From IMG/VR virus record IMGVR_UViG_3300025112_000142, positions 1-27,754 of that record: DNA of 27,754 nt; one strand, written 5' to 3'. Below the pieces are notes generated by a model that worked only from the letters and a program-made list of their open reading frames with translations, had not been told where the DNA came from and ran no database searches. The position numbers and the translations under genes were made by a program. This DNA comes from a virus. Shown piece by piece: positions 19,616-27,754 of this stretch (within the stretch, counting starts at the first letter, position 1; each line of letters begins with the position of its first letter).

Positions 19616-20665
19616 TTAGTTATTAGGGATTAGTTCCAAGGCGGGCCGCCAACCGAGACCGCTATTCGCAGTCGACGCGGTAGTGCGAACGAAGTACGCC
19701 AAGTCGTCAGAGCCACGGTAAGCGCGAGTGGAGGAGTTTGCGTCACTCGCCTCTTGCGTCCAGCAGGCGCGGCCATTGCCGCTGATATTCAGCTCAGCAT
19801 TGCTGAAGCCTGCCCAGTTCGCTCCCACCTGGGGGCCGCCGTGGCGGTCGAGTCGCATGCCATCAGTGCCGTCATCGGTCGGCACACCGGTATGCACGCG
19901 GTACATCAGCTCGTTCCACTCTGAACCGCCGCCGATATTCATCTGAGGCATGTCATCGGTAAAAAATAGCGGATCTGATTCGGGGAACGGATCAGCGCCA
20001 GCCCCGGTTAGTAGCCGCACGATAAAGCGGTTGCCGCCGTGCTCTACCGTCGTATATTGATTCGTGGGCGTGCCGCGTGGGCTCTTGCCGTCGTCGTTCG
20101 TGCCGTACACGATGCCGCGTGCATACAAATGATCCCAGCTCACGGTGTGCATAAACGACTGTTTTGCCACAAACAACACTTTGCCGTGGCGCGCGAATTT
20201 CAGCCAGCCCGCGCTGCTGTTTTGCAGCACGCCTTCGGTGACGCCCAGCTCAAACGCCAAACGGTCACCGGAATAAAACTCCCCCGCCGACACTTCGCCG
20301 AAGTAGCCAGCACTCATGTCGCCCGCGATCAGTTCTTGCGGCCCTGGGCCGTAGGCCAGCACGGCGCTGCCTGCGTTGCTGCCCACGTAGTAGACCGACA
20401 CAAACAGCTGCAAGCCGCTGCCGCTGGCAATGAACTGGTCGCCCGCTTCTAAATTAAAGCTCTTTTCAAGCGCCACTTCGTCCGCTACGGCTTTGCTGCT
20501 GAACACGGTGTGGGTGGTGTTCGCTGCCGCGTTGAAATACTTGAGCGTTAGATTGCCGCTGCCGGTGCATAAAATGCTGTGCGCGGTGGCTTCCGTGCCC
20601 TGCGGTACTGTGAAAATCGTTTGATCACTACCCGTGAGGGCTTTTGCGTGTGTGCGTAAGGCCAT
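19616..20665 (-). CDS. DGR variable tail protein (C-type-lectin-like target)
   Basis: 349 residues. The N-terminal 105 are a beta-rich region (FTVPQGTEATAHSILCTGSG, LYVSVYYVG-like strands); residues 115-349 look like a C-type-lectin/formylglycine-enzyme-like fold: GWLKFARHGKVLFVAKQSF, FIVRLLTG, SEWNELMYRVH, ACWTQEASD, and the end GWRPALELI, typical of DGR targets. The last 33 codons or so are the variable repeat. As a receptor-facing tail protein it would let the phage change host binding. AGGAAA precedes the ATG. It is the last tail gene before the DGR machinery. Confidence 0.9.
   Translation of the reverse strand: MALRTHAKALTGSDQTIFTVPQGTEATAHSILCTGSGNLTLKYFNAAANTTHTVFSSKAVADEVALEKSFNLEAGDQFIASGSGLQLFVSVYYVGSNAGSAVLAYGPGPQELIAGDMSAGYFGEVSAGEFYSGDRLAFELGVTEGVLQNSSAGWLKFARHGKVLFVAKQSFMHTVSWDHLYARGIVYGTNDDGKSPRGTPTNQYTTVEHGGNRFIVRLLTGAGADPFPESDPLFFTDDMPQMNIGGGSEWNELMYRVHTGVPTDDGTDGMRLDRHGGPQVGANWAGFSNAELNISGNGRACWTQEASDANSSTRAYRGSDDLAYFVRTTASTANSGLGWRPALELIPNN
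19640..19738 (-). repeat. DGR variable repeat (VR)
   Basis: 99 bp at the 3' end of the target gene. Compared with TR: 11 substitutions, all at TR adenines (sense), at plus positions 19657, 19659, 19660, 19671, 19683, 19689, 19696, 19710, 19711, 19720 and 19728. Nine codons change: Asn to Thr, Tyr, Ser, Tyr, Thr, Thr and Gly, Asp to Val, and Ile to Leu. The 3' GC-rich end matches TR; beyond it the sequences part, so this side acts as the mutagenic homing start site. Confidence 0.97.
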
Positions 20666-20674
20666 GTTGTTTCC

Positions 20675-21172
20675 TCAAAAAATTAACGATGTAAGCAGCG
20701 GATCGGGGCGGGCGTTGAACTTCACTAGCTCTTCTTGAGACGCCAGCTTGAATATCGGCTCTGCCGCGCCGTTGCTGTTGCGGTATAGCTGCAGATAGCC
20801 ACCTTCCGGCACTTTGAAAAACTGGTCGGCGGATGTTGCGCCCAGCCCCTGGGCAACGCTTAGGTAAGTGCCCGCTGCCTCCTGCGCCGATGCGGTGGCC
20901 GCCGTTGCGGCCTGGGTAGCGGTTTGCGCGGCTTTTTCTGCTGTACCTCTTGCGCTCACCGCTTGAGCGGCGGCGCTTGTTGCAGTCAGGCGGTGAGCGC
21001 GTGCCTGCTGGGCGTTTTGCACCACTACACCCATCATTGGTGGCAGATTCATTAGACACGGCACAAAGCGCTGGCGGTGCCCGTCATTGCCCAGTCCTGT
21101 GTTGGGGTTGTCGTCGTCTGAGTAAGTGTTGCCATCACCCCCCAGCTCTACCGGAAATGTAACGCTAGCCAT
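20675..21172 (-). CDS. Tail-associated protein with Ala-rich coiled region
   Basis: 165 residues. N-terminus VTFPVELGGDGNTYSDDDNP and a central Ala/Gln/Thr-rich helix (residues about 55-100, AAAQAVSARGTAEKAAQTAT) that reads as a coiled coil, as in trimeric tail-fibre shafts. C-terminal head ends ARPDPLLTSLIF, a motif shared with the next protein (SRPDPLLMHFL). Nine bases separate it from the DGR target gene. Likely part of the tail-fibre complex. Confidence 0.65.
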   Translation of the reverse strand: MASVTFPVELGGDGNTYSDDDNPNTGLGNDGHRQRFVPCLMNLPPMMGVVVQNAQQARAHRLTATSAAAQAVSARGTAEKAAQTATQAATAATASAQEAAGTYLSVAQGLGATSADQFFKVPEGGYLQLYRNSNGAAEPIFKLASQEELVKFNARPDPLLTSLIF

Positions 21173-21180
21173 GGCGGCTC

Positions 21181-21705
21181 CTATAGAAAGTGCATCAACA
21201 GTGGATCGGGACGGCTATCGACGTATCGGCGAACGGAATACGCCTCGCTTGCCGCCGTGCCCGCCGGGTCAAAATCCGCAACGTCAGCACCAGCGGCGGT
21301 GCCTGCGTCGGTTATCTCGCTGAGCGCGTGGGTATGCGCGCTGGCCGGGTATGTCGCGGGTTTGTCGCTCACCTCAGCAAACGATGGCCAGCGGGTGGCG
21401 GTTGCGGGCTTGCTGCCGATTGCCTGCCATTCGTGACCATGCGTCGCCGGTGGGTAGGTGCTGGGCTTTTCGTCGATATCGTCCCACGTGTGCGTGTGCT
21501 GAGCGGCGGCCTTGCCTGCCAGCAGCTGCTCTATCTGGGCACGGGTGTAGGTGTCGGTGATGTCGCGTATCTGCTCACCGAAGCGGGCATAAATCCGCTC
21601 GCTGGCGAGGTTAAACGCCAGCTCGCCTTCGCCCATGTCGTTAATCGTTGGTACAGCCTGGGCATCGTTTGAGATACGCAGGCCCACGTATTGACGGGCA
21701 GGCAT
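21181..21705 (-). CDS. Tail fibre protein with HTH-type short repeats
   Basis: 174 residues. Residues 70-130 repeat a tail-fibre motif around H-x-H and KPATYP: AQHTHTWDDIDEKPSTYPP, HGHEWQAIGSKPA, EVSDKPATYPASAHTHALSE. These repeats occur in lambda-like side tail fibres. C-terminus SRPDPLLMHFL. TAATG links its start to the upstream stop. Likely forms the fibre stem on which the variable tip sits. Confidence 0.72.
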   Translation of the reverse strand: MPARQYVGLRISNDAQAVPTINDMGEGELAFNLASERIYARFGEQIRDITDTYTRAQIEQLLAGKAAAQHTHTWDDIDEKPSTYPPATHGHEWQAIGSKPATATRWPSFAEVSDKPATYPASAHTHALSEITDAGTAAGADVADFDPAGTAASEAYSVRRYVDSRPDPLLMHFL

Positions 21706-22577
21706 TACAGGATCTCCCGCAAATTAATCGCGTTGGTGTAGTTGGCGTAATACGGATTAGCCAGCGGGTTAACGCTGGCAAAGCGGCCCACGAACGATTT
21801 AGCGAACGATTGCGGGCCAACCGCGTTGCGGTCTTCTGTATAAAACACCTCTTTATGCAGCCCCTGGCGTCGCATCATCGCGTGAATTTGCGAGAACCCC
21901 TCTCCCTCCGATAGATGCCCCAGCTCCAGCGAAACCGTGCGGCGCGGCCGCTTGGGGTCGGCATATTCGGTTTCGTCTTCGTTGTCCGCCGTCTCGAACT
22001 CGGTGCCAATGTCCAGCCCGTACTGGATGTTCCAGTTGAAGTTGTATTCCGGCTGCCAGGCATTAGCGATAAACGCCCGCCCGATGCGCACCGCGCCATC
22101 GGGGTTGTTGGGGTTATCAATCTCAACGCGCACCCGGCGGCACACCTGCGGGGCGTCGGCAAACACCCACGTTAGCGGGGTAAAATCCTCGCGATCTTCT
22201 TCAAACGGCACGCCGCTCCAAAAGTTCGAGTCTTCCCAATTAAGTTCTGAGCTTGAGTAAACAGCGGGCCACGCCTGCCGCCAGCCGCTGTCCCACGCTT
22301 CGTTCGTCGCCTCGGCATCGCGGAAAATACGCACCCGCCAGCGGGCGTCTACGCTCAAATTGTGTGCCGCCAACAGCACTAGCGCGACGGTACGAAAGCG
22401 AGAAAACGTCACGTCATACTGCGTGCTGGCCGGGCTTAGGTCGGCGCTTTCCGCCACCTCCGCAAAAATCGGCGTTTGCAGGTGGCGGCGGGGTAGCTCG
22501 TTACTCCACGCGCCGCCGCTTAGCGCGCCCTCATCGACATAGTTGGGCCAACAGAACGTGCCCCATCGTTGATCCAT
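21705..22577 (-). CDS. Phage tail structural protein
   Basis: 290 residues. Beta-rich, with WGTFCWPNYVDEGALSGGAW at the start and NIQYGLDIGTEFETADNEDE in the middle; many Asp/Trp strands. Its position between the baseplate-hub-like gene and the fibre genes fits a distal tail protein, but I cannot name a family. One base separates it from the 22579 gene. Its last codon overlaps the next ATG as TAATG. Confidence 0.6.
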   Translation of the reverse strand: MDQRWGTFCWPNYVDEGALSGGAWSNELPRRHLQTPIFAEVAESADLSPASTQYDVTFSRFRTVALVLLAAHNLSVDARWRVRIFRDAEATNEAWDSGWRQAWPAVYSSSELNWEDSNFWSGVPFEEDREDFTPLTWVFADAPQVCRRVRVEIDNPNNPDGAVRIGRAFIANAWQPEYNFNWNIQYGLDIGTEFETADNEDETEYADPKRPRRTVSLELGHLSEGEGFSQIHAMMRRQGLHKEVFYTEDRNAVGPQSFAKSFVGRFASVNPLANPYYANYTNAINLREIL

Positions 22578-22578
22578 A

Positions 22579-24060
22579 TCAGCCCCACAGCGTTAGCGTT
22601 AGTTTGTTGCGGGACGTGTCCGGCTTGCGTCCCACTACCAGAAAATCACGCCCGGCGGCATAGCCCAGACGCGGCGTAATAATGCGGACGGAATCCCCTA
22701 AGCGCAGCGTTGGGGCCGCTGTTACACGGGCCTCAACGCTCACGCTATCGCGCCGGGGCGACAGCAGTTCCAGTACGCGATCAGCCACTGCTTGCCCCTG
22801 CCCGCGCGTACCCAGCCGTGATGCAATGCGCAGGGTATCCGCTAGCGGGTGCCGGTCCTTGGTCGCTTCGCTGGTGGCCACTGCCTCGCGCACCGCTTTT
22901 TCCAGCCGGGCGGCGCGGCCATCGCTCACCACGCCCGCCAGATCGGTTTGCGTGGTTTCGATGGGGTCGGCTTCAACGATCACTTCGCCCACGGGCAGGC
23001 CGTTACTGCCCCCGCCCGAGGCGTCGCGAGTGATCGTGAGTATTTGATAATCGCGCAGCGTCAGCACCGGGGCAGCGGGTGCTGCAATAACACCCGCCCG
23101 GAAACTGCCCGCTGCATCAATGCGGCAGTAGCCGCCAATGCTGGTGGCAATGCGCTCCAGCAGCTCCAGCGTTGATGCCTCATCGGTTAGCAGTAGGCGT
23201 ATATCACCCACTGCGTTTAGCGCGGCAACGTCATCACTGTGCATGTGCTGCCCGGCATCGCTCGCTATCGCCGCCATCACATCGCCTGCGCGGGTTTGTG
23301 GGGCGTCCGCATCCACCGTTAATTGGCCGACAGGCGATACACCCAGACGGATATAGCCGTTGATACGCCGCCACTTGCCGCGTGGCGGCTGCCATTCGCT
23401 CCACTGGCCAGCGCTCGGCCCCTCGTTTTCCAACGCCTCTAGGCTGCTGTAGTCGCCGTCAAACTCCAGCGGTACGCCGTTGTCGTAAACGGCGCTAACC
23501 GTGCAATCCGCATCACTGATTTGATAAATCAGTTTTTGGCTATTGACCTGCACCGGGGGCGCATTGCGCGCCTGCCCGTACAGCCGGGGTTTTACCGTGC
23601 CGCCTATATCATCATCGGTACCCTCCAGCCCATCGGGGGCGACGTTTGTGCCTGCATAGCGGGTGTTTGGGTGGGGTTGCTGCAACGTTTCTGCCGGGTC
23701 GCGCAGTTTGATCGACACCAACCGACGATCAAACCCGACCCGCGCCACTGCGCCCCGCCACAGCTCGGAAACGCCGCTATCATCAGCCAGCGATAACACC
23801 GCCAGCCGCCCATCCATGGCGTAGTCAGCAAGGTAATCAAAGCGGCCCTCCGTGTTGATTAACGTGGTTTCGCCGTACCCCGAACGCGCTGCGTTGCGGA
23901 TAATATCGCCCGCAAACATGCCCGCCTGATACAGCCCGGCTTGCTGAATCCCCACCCGCCAGCCGTGGCCCGCCGGGTCGCGGTAAGCGTCGGACGCAAA
24001 GCGCAGCGTCACCGCTGCGCCCGCCGGGTCCAGGGCGTCTATGCGCATTAGCCAAATCAT
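22579..24060 (-). CDS. Tail hub-like protein
   Basis: 493 residues, the length of siphovirus tail-hub or baseplate proteins that follow the tape measure gene. Repeated beta-strand pairs with conserved Gly/Asp turns (LRFASDAYRDPAGHGWRVG, LYGQARNAPPVQVNSQ), and a C-terminal domain (LRLGDSVRIITPRLGYAAGRDFL) typical of ring-forming hubs. It overlaps the tape-measure stop by four bases. The assignment is by gene order and general character. Confidence 0.55.
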   Translation of the reverse strand: MIWLMRIDALDPAGAAVTLRFASDAYRDPAGHGWRVGIQQAGLYQAGMFAGDIIRNAARSGYGETTLINTEGRFDYLADYAMDGRLAVLSLADDSGVSELWRGAVARVGFDRRLVSIKLRDPAETLQQPHPNTRYAGTNVAPDGLEGTDDDIGGTVKPRLYGQARNAPPVQVNSQKLIYQISDADCTVSAVYDNGVPLEFDGDYSSLEALENEGPSAGQWSEWQPPRGKWRRINGYIRLGVSPVGQLTVDADAPQTRAGDVMAAIASDAGQHMHSDDVAALNAVGDIRLLLTDEASTLELLERIATSIGGYCRIDAAGSFRAGVIAAPAAPVLTLRDYQILTITRDASGGGSNGLPVGEVIVEADPIETTQTDLAGVVSDGRAARLEKAVREAVATSEATKDRHPLADTLRIASRLGTRGQGQAVADRVLELLSPRRDSVSVEARVTAAPTLRLGDSVRIITPRLGYAAGRDFLVVGRKPDTSRNKLTLTLWG

Positions 24061-27000
24061 AAAGCCCCCCTTAGGCGCGACTCACTCGCCATATCCTCCA
24101 GCGCACGACTGCTTTTCTTGGCCTCGCTGATTTGCCCGTTAAATCCTGCCTGCTGAACAGCGACAGCGGCGGCAGCGTGACGGTTATTTTCTTCCTGCAA
24201 GCGCTTGTTTTCCTTGCGTGATTCTTGCAATTCGCGCTTAACGTCTTGCAGCACCTGCAGCACGTCATTACTACCAAGCGCGGGAAATTGCGGCAGGGGC
24301 ACATTAGGCATGGGTAGCTCTAGCGGGCCATCAGGGATGCGCATCAATCCAGTGGCGTCAACGCCCAATCGCCCGCCATCGCCGCGAGACAGAGGAACTA
24401 TCGCTTCGGGATCTGCTTCGCCCATCAATCCCATGTCGAACAGCGTTGGGCTTGAGACGATAGAGTTAGTCGCTACTCTGCCCATCTCGAAGACGCCGCC
24501 CTTCGCAAACGGCGCGGCTTTTCCTGTTACGTTTTTGTACTGCCTGCGCAGAGATTCCAGCTCGCTAGTCGTTGATGCGGGAGGTTTAGCGCGAATATCC
24601 CTTAGCTCGCGCTTCACTCGATCAAGCTCTCGCCGGGCCTTTTCAAGATCCGACGATACCTGCAGCTGCTTTTCGACTTGATCAAGCACGGCATACGCGC
24701 GGGTATCACGAATACGGCCCGCCCCTGCAATGTTGATCCACCCGTCAGTGTCCTTTGCAACAATTTTTCTGACGCGATCAAGATCGGCTTTAGTGGGGTT
24801 ATCGCCCATCAGGTCTTTGAATAGCTTTCGCTCGCTAGCATCCCTGCCAAAGCTGTTTTTTTGCTGCCTGCCTAATGATGAGATCTGCTTTTCTAGACGC
24901 GACTCATCGGACTTGCTAGCCGTTAGGCGGCGGTTGTACTCGCCCCTAGCATGCCCTACCCGTGAAGCCTCAAGGCGACCTTTCCCTTCTATATCAGCCG
25001 CCTTTTTCTCACGCTCAATACGCGCAACTTCCGCTTGAGCTACGCCCAGCGCGTTGATCGATTGGGTCAGGCTTTTAATGCCGCTGTTCAGCCCTACGAA
25101 CTGGTCTGTCGTTAGCGTCATCTCGCGCACTAGACTATTCAGCTCTTTCAGCTGATCGTTCGCACGCTCTTCTAGGCTCTTGGTGTTGTCTTCTGTCCCT
25201 TCTCCCGTTCGCGCCAACGCTTCTAACCGACTAATCGTCCCGCTTCCATCCTCGTCTAGCTTCCCGAAAATGTTGCGCAACTCTTTATCAGTCGCCATGC
25301 CGCTAAACGCTTTGCTGAACTCCTTGTAATCAATCAGACCATCAAGGCTTGTATCAATGTCGCTAAACATCGGCGAAAGCGCGCTTCCGATGCCTTTAGC
25401 AAGCCCCGCCAAGCGGCTGTTAGTCGCGCCCTGTCGGCTCCATATGCGGCGCCCGTTCACGTCCGTTTTATTCAGTAGCGAGTTGATTTGTCCGTCAGTT
25501 GCCAGCCCTCTTAACGCGGCCCGAACCTCTGCCTGAGTCAACTGCTCTTTGCCCAGCCGCTTCGACTCTTTTGTTAGCACTCCCGCTAAAATGCTGTCGG
25601 TGGGCATGCCCGCAATGATGACACTCTCTAAGCCGCTGATAACGCCGTCGGCATTTAGATCCACCGCGCGCACAATCCTGCGCAGCTGTTGATCGGTCGC
25701 GATGCCATCTAGGCCTTTTGACAGCTCGGAAAACGTTAATTTGCCGTCTAAATTGCCGTCGAGCATGTCAAACGCAGGGTTTAAGCTCTTAGCAATGCCA
25801 CCTGCCAAGCTGCCCACACGGGCGGCGGTCAGCTCTTGGCGAGTGATAATGCCATCACCGTTCACATCAACTTCACGAATCAAACGGCTAATTTCGGCAT
25901 CCGTTGCGATGGGGGATAGCGCGCTGCGAACCTGTGCATGCGTGAGCTGGTTTTTATCCAGCTCATTCATTTTGTTACGCAGCAGCGTACCCAGCACCGC
26001 ATCTGTAGGTAGTGACTGAATGATGACGCTCTCTAAGCCATCCATCACGCCGTCACCGTTGAGGTCTACTGCACGCATAATCGCGCGCAGTTCGGCGTCA
26101 GTGGCTTTGCCGCTCATCACGATGGCCAGCTGCTCACGGGTTAGCACGCCGTCGATACCGCCCGCCAGGGTGGCAAAGTGACCCGCTAAATTACTGGCGA
26201 TGTTGCTGGGGTTATCACCGCGCAGCACGTCACTAAGCTGGCTGCTAATGCCCTGGGTTTGCTCGCGTAGTGCCTGTTTCACCTCCTCGGCTATGTACTC
26301 TTCGGCGCTAATCTGATCAGGCAAATCCTTCAACGCGTCTAACACATCGCCCTGAATGCGCTGGAACGCGCCACCGCTGGCGTACATCGCTTCCCCTGCA
26401 GCCAGGTATTGCTCGGCGTACTGGGTAATGCTTTGTAGCGCGTTGCGGTCGCCTGATTGGGCAAGCACCAGCTGCCGGGCGAACTGGTCGCCTGCTTCGG
26501 TTAGGTTCATGCCTGGGGTGCCAGCGGTCGCATTTTGCTGGTCTACCCACTGGCTAATGCCGTTAAACGTGCTGCTGAGCTGGTCGTTCACCTGGGCGAG
26601 CGAACGGGCATACTCCTGCCCAGCCCGCGTAGCGTCCTGCTGTGCGGCGGCTTCGTCTTCCATGGCCCAAATGCGGCGTTGGGTTTCCTGCAACAGCGGG
26701 TCGAAGCCTTGCAGCTCTCGCTCACGCTGCAGCGCTAAGGCGGTTTGCTCGTCACCCAGCAGCCCTAAGAGCTGTAGCTGCTGGTCGAATGACTGCTTTT
26801 CAAACGCGGCGTAGGCGTTACGCACCTCGTTTTCTAGCGTGCTGATCTCGCCGTTTAGCTGGCTGAGGCGGTCGGCAAACACATCAACGCCGTTGCCAGT
26901 TTGCTCAAGCAGGGTTTGCAACCGGTCGAACGGGCCCGCTAGCTGCAGCAGCTGCACATAGTTACGCTGACCCGACTCGGTTAAGCGGTTTTGCTGCTCC

Positions 27001-27754
27001 ACCAGCTGCCGGAAACCCTCACGGGTAGACGGCAGCGCTAGGCCCATGGCACGCAGGCTAGCGGCAACGTCCTGCTGTAAATCAGCGGCGCGCTCGGCAT
27101 CGCTGAAAAACGCCGTGTAATAGCTGTTCTGCAAGCTGGCGAGCTGATCCACGCCGCCAGCCATCTGCGCGATGCTATCAGCGGCGCGCAATGCGCCAGC
27201 GGCTGAGGCGTCAAACTGCAGGTTGAGGCGGTCGCTACTGGCATCTAACAACTGCATGGCGTTAGCTGCCTGCACCACACGACCGGTCAACTGTTCGGCA
27301 TCCAGCCCTAGCCCGCGTAGGGAAGCGGAAAAATCACCATCTAACACATCGACCACGGCAAGCGTACGCGTGGCGAGCTGGTTAGCGATCCCGGCGGCGT
27401 CGCTGGCGTTCAAACGCACAGCCTGGGCGGCGTTGGCCATGGCCTGCGTTTTCTCTGCGCCGTTGTCTAGGTTGGCGACCGCCCCCACCATGGCGTTATC
27501 TAGCGCGGTGATGCCGTCTAAAAACGCCTTGGCGTTATCAAAGCCGTCGAACGTTTCTTCCAAGCGGGCCGTGTTAGGGTCATAAAACCCTACGGTGCCC
27601 AGCGCCCCACGGCTGTAAACACCCTCCCCGTAGTTTTCAAACAGGCCGCGACGCCCTGGGTCTACGTCCTGACCTACGGTGGCTAGCTCGAATTTAGGGG
27701 CGGTTTTGCCGCCACCAAACAGGCTGCTAATACCCTTAACGATGCCGTCAGCAA
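24057..27754 (-). CDS. Tape-measure-like tail protein with EF-hand array (partial)
   Basis: At least 1231 residues; the frame is open to the right edge, so the N-terminus is missing and the TTG at 27563 is not a true start. Long helical, Gln/Ala-rich stretches over the N-terminal half and a C-terminal coiled coil (ELQESRKENKRLQEENNR) fit a tape measure protein. Between plus 25210 and 26140 it carries tandem EF-hand calcium-binding loops: DLNGDGVMDGLE, DVNGDGIITRQE, DGNLDGKLTFSE, DLNADGVISGLE, DTSLDGLIDYKE and DEDGSGTISRLE, plus degenerate ones (DVNGRRIWSRQ). They form two copies of a module of about 134 residues. Unusual for a tape measure; could make tail assembly or DNA release calcium dependent. 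Confidence 0.75.
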   Translation of the reverse strand, partial: ADGIVKGISSLFGGGKTAPKFELATVGQDVDPGRRGLFENYGEGVYSRGALGTVGFYDPNTARLEETFDGFDNAKAFLDGITALDNAMVGAVANLDNGAEKTQAMANAAQAVRLNASDAAGIANQLATRTLAVVDVLDGDFSASLRGLGLDAEQLTGRVVQAANAMQLLDASSDRLNLQFDASAAGALRAADSIAQMAGGVDQLASLQNSYYTAFFSDAERAADLQQDVAASLRAMGLALPSTREGFRQLVEQQNRLTESGQRNYVQLLQLAGPFDRLQTLLEQTGNGVDVFADRLSQLNGEISTLENEVRNAYAAFEKQSFDQQLQLLGLLGDEQTALALQRERELQGFDPLLQETQRRIWAMEDEAAAQQDATRAGQEYARSLAQVNDQLSSTFNGISQWVDQQNATAGTPGMNLTEAGDQFARQLVLAQSGDRNALQSITQYAEQYLAAGEAMYASGGAFQRIQGDVLDALKDLPDQISAEEYIAEEVKQALREQTQGISSQLSDVLRGDNPSNIASNLAGHFATLAGGIDGVLTREQLAIVMSGKATDAELRAIMRAVDLNGDGVMDGLESVIIQSLPTDAVLGTLLRNKMNELDKNQLTHAQVRSALSPIATDAEISRLIREVDVNGDGIITRQELTAARVGSLAGGIAKSLNPAFDMLDGNLDGKLTFSELSKGLDGIATDQQLRRIVRAVDLNADGVISGLESVIIAGMPTDSILAGVLTKESKRLGKEQLTQAEVRAALRGLATDGQINSLLNKTDVNGRRIWSRQGATNSRLAGLAKGIGSALSPMFSDIDTSLDGLIDYKEFSKAFSGMATDKELRNIFGKLDEDGSGTISRLEALARTGEGTEDNTKSLEERANDQLKELNSLVREMTLTTDQFVGLNSGIKSLTQSINALGVAQAEVARIEREKKAADIEGKGRLEASRVGHARGEYNRRLTASKSDESRLEKQISSLGRQQKNSFGRDASERKLFKDLMGDNPTKADLDRVRKIVAKDTDGWINIAGAGRIRDTRAYAVLDQVEKQLQVSSDLEKARRELDRVKRELRDIRAKPPASTTSELESLRRQYKNVTGKAAPFAKGGVFEMGRVATNSIVSSPTLFDMGLMGEADPEAIVPLSRGDGGRLGVDATGLMRIPDGPLELPMPNVPLPQFPALGSNDVLQVLQDVKRELQESRKENKRLQEENNRHAAAAVAVQQAGFNGQISEAKKSSRALEDMASESRLRGAL

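Overview
The window is most of a temperate, tailed-phage genome with a plasmid-like core, in a GC-rich gammaproteobacterium. Protein style and base composition suggest a Halomonas-type halophile, but this is inference because no host marker gene is present. Siphovirus-like tail genes, a CI-type repressor, a tyrosine integrase, an IncFII-like replication initiator and a ParF/ParG-like partition pair sit on one element. It is best read as a phage-plasmid or an integrating phage with plasmid replication and partition modules.

Layout. 1-153: 5' end of a group II intron (minus strand, runs off the left edge), inserted just after an intrinsic terminator. 380-4584 (minus): integrase, an Acb2/Tad1-like anti-CBASS candidate, then a tightly overlapping early operon read from a Cro-like gene through a replication protein, a degenerate kinase, a DUF1064 nuclease and a Q-like antiterminator. 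4776-5429 (plus): CI-type repressor that lacks its autoproteolytic Ser and Lys. 5556-9162 (plus): small phage regulators and zinc-ribbon proteins, an RdgC-FtsK-gamma fusion and a 54-bp hairpin-repeat array. 9165-10104: C4-like leader RNA plus ORF6N antirepressor. 10310-13969 (plus): accessory operons and the partition locus. 14030-16898: plasmid-type replication region with a candidate origin, a RepA-like initiator and a CopA-like antisense RNA. 17265-20665 (minus): a complete diversity-generating retroelement (DGR) with reverse transcriptase, template repeat, accessory protein and variable tail protein. 20675-27754 (minus): tail genes ending in a partial tape-measure-like protein that carries an EF-hand array.

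How the parts work together. Two dispersed DNA codes tie the element together. (i) Six sites of the form ACAC-N5-GTGT lie at the cI/cro region, before the 5556 operon, over the predicted rep promoter and over a predicted small-RNA promoter at the left end; they look like the CI regulon. (ii) Eight arrays of contiguous 8-bp boxes (consensus ATAACGCT/AGCGTTAT) lie in front of int, the acb2-like gene, rdgC, a small membrane-protein gene, the 10310 operon, parA (two arrays) and parG. An 8-bp register is typical of ribbon-helix-helix binding, so the ParG-like protein is the natural candidate for a combined centromere binder and multi-operon regulator.

The DGR is the best supported special system. 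Template and variable repeats differ at 11 positions, all of them template adenines in the sense strand; 9 codons of the tail protein's C-terminus change and every change alters the amino acid.
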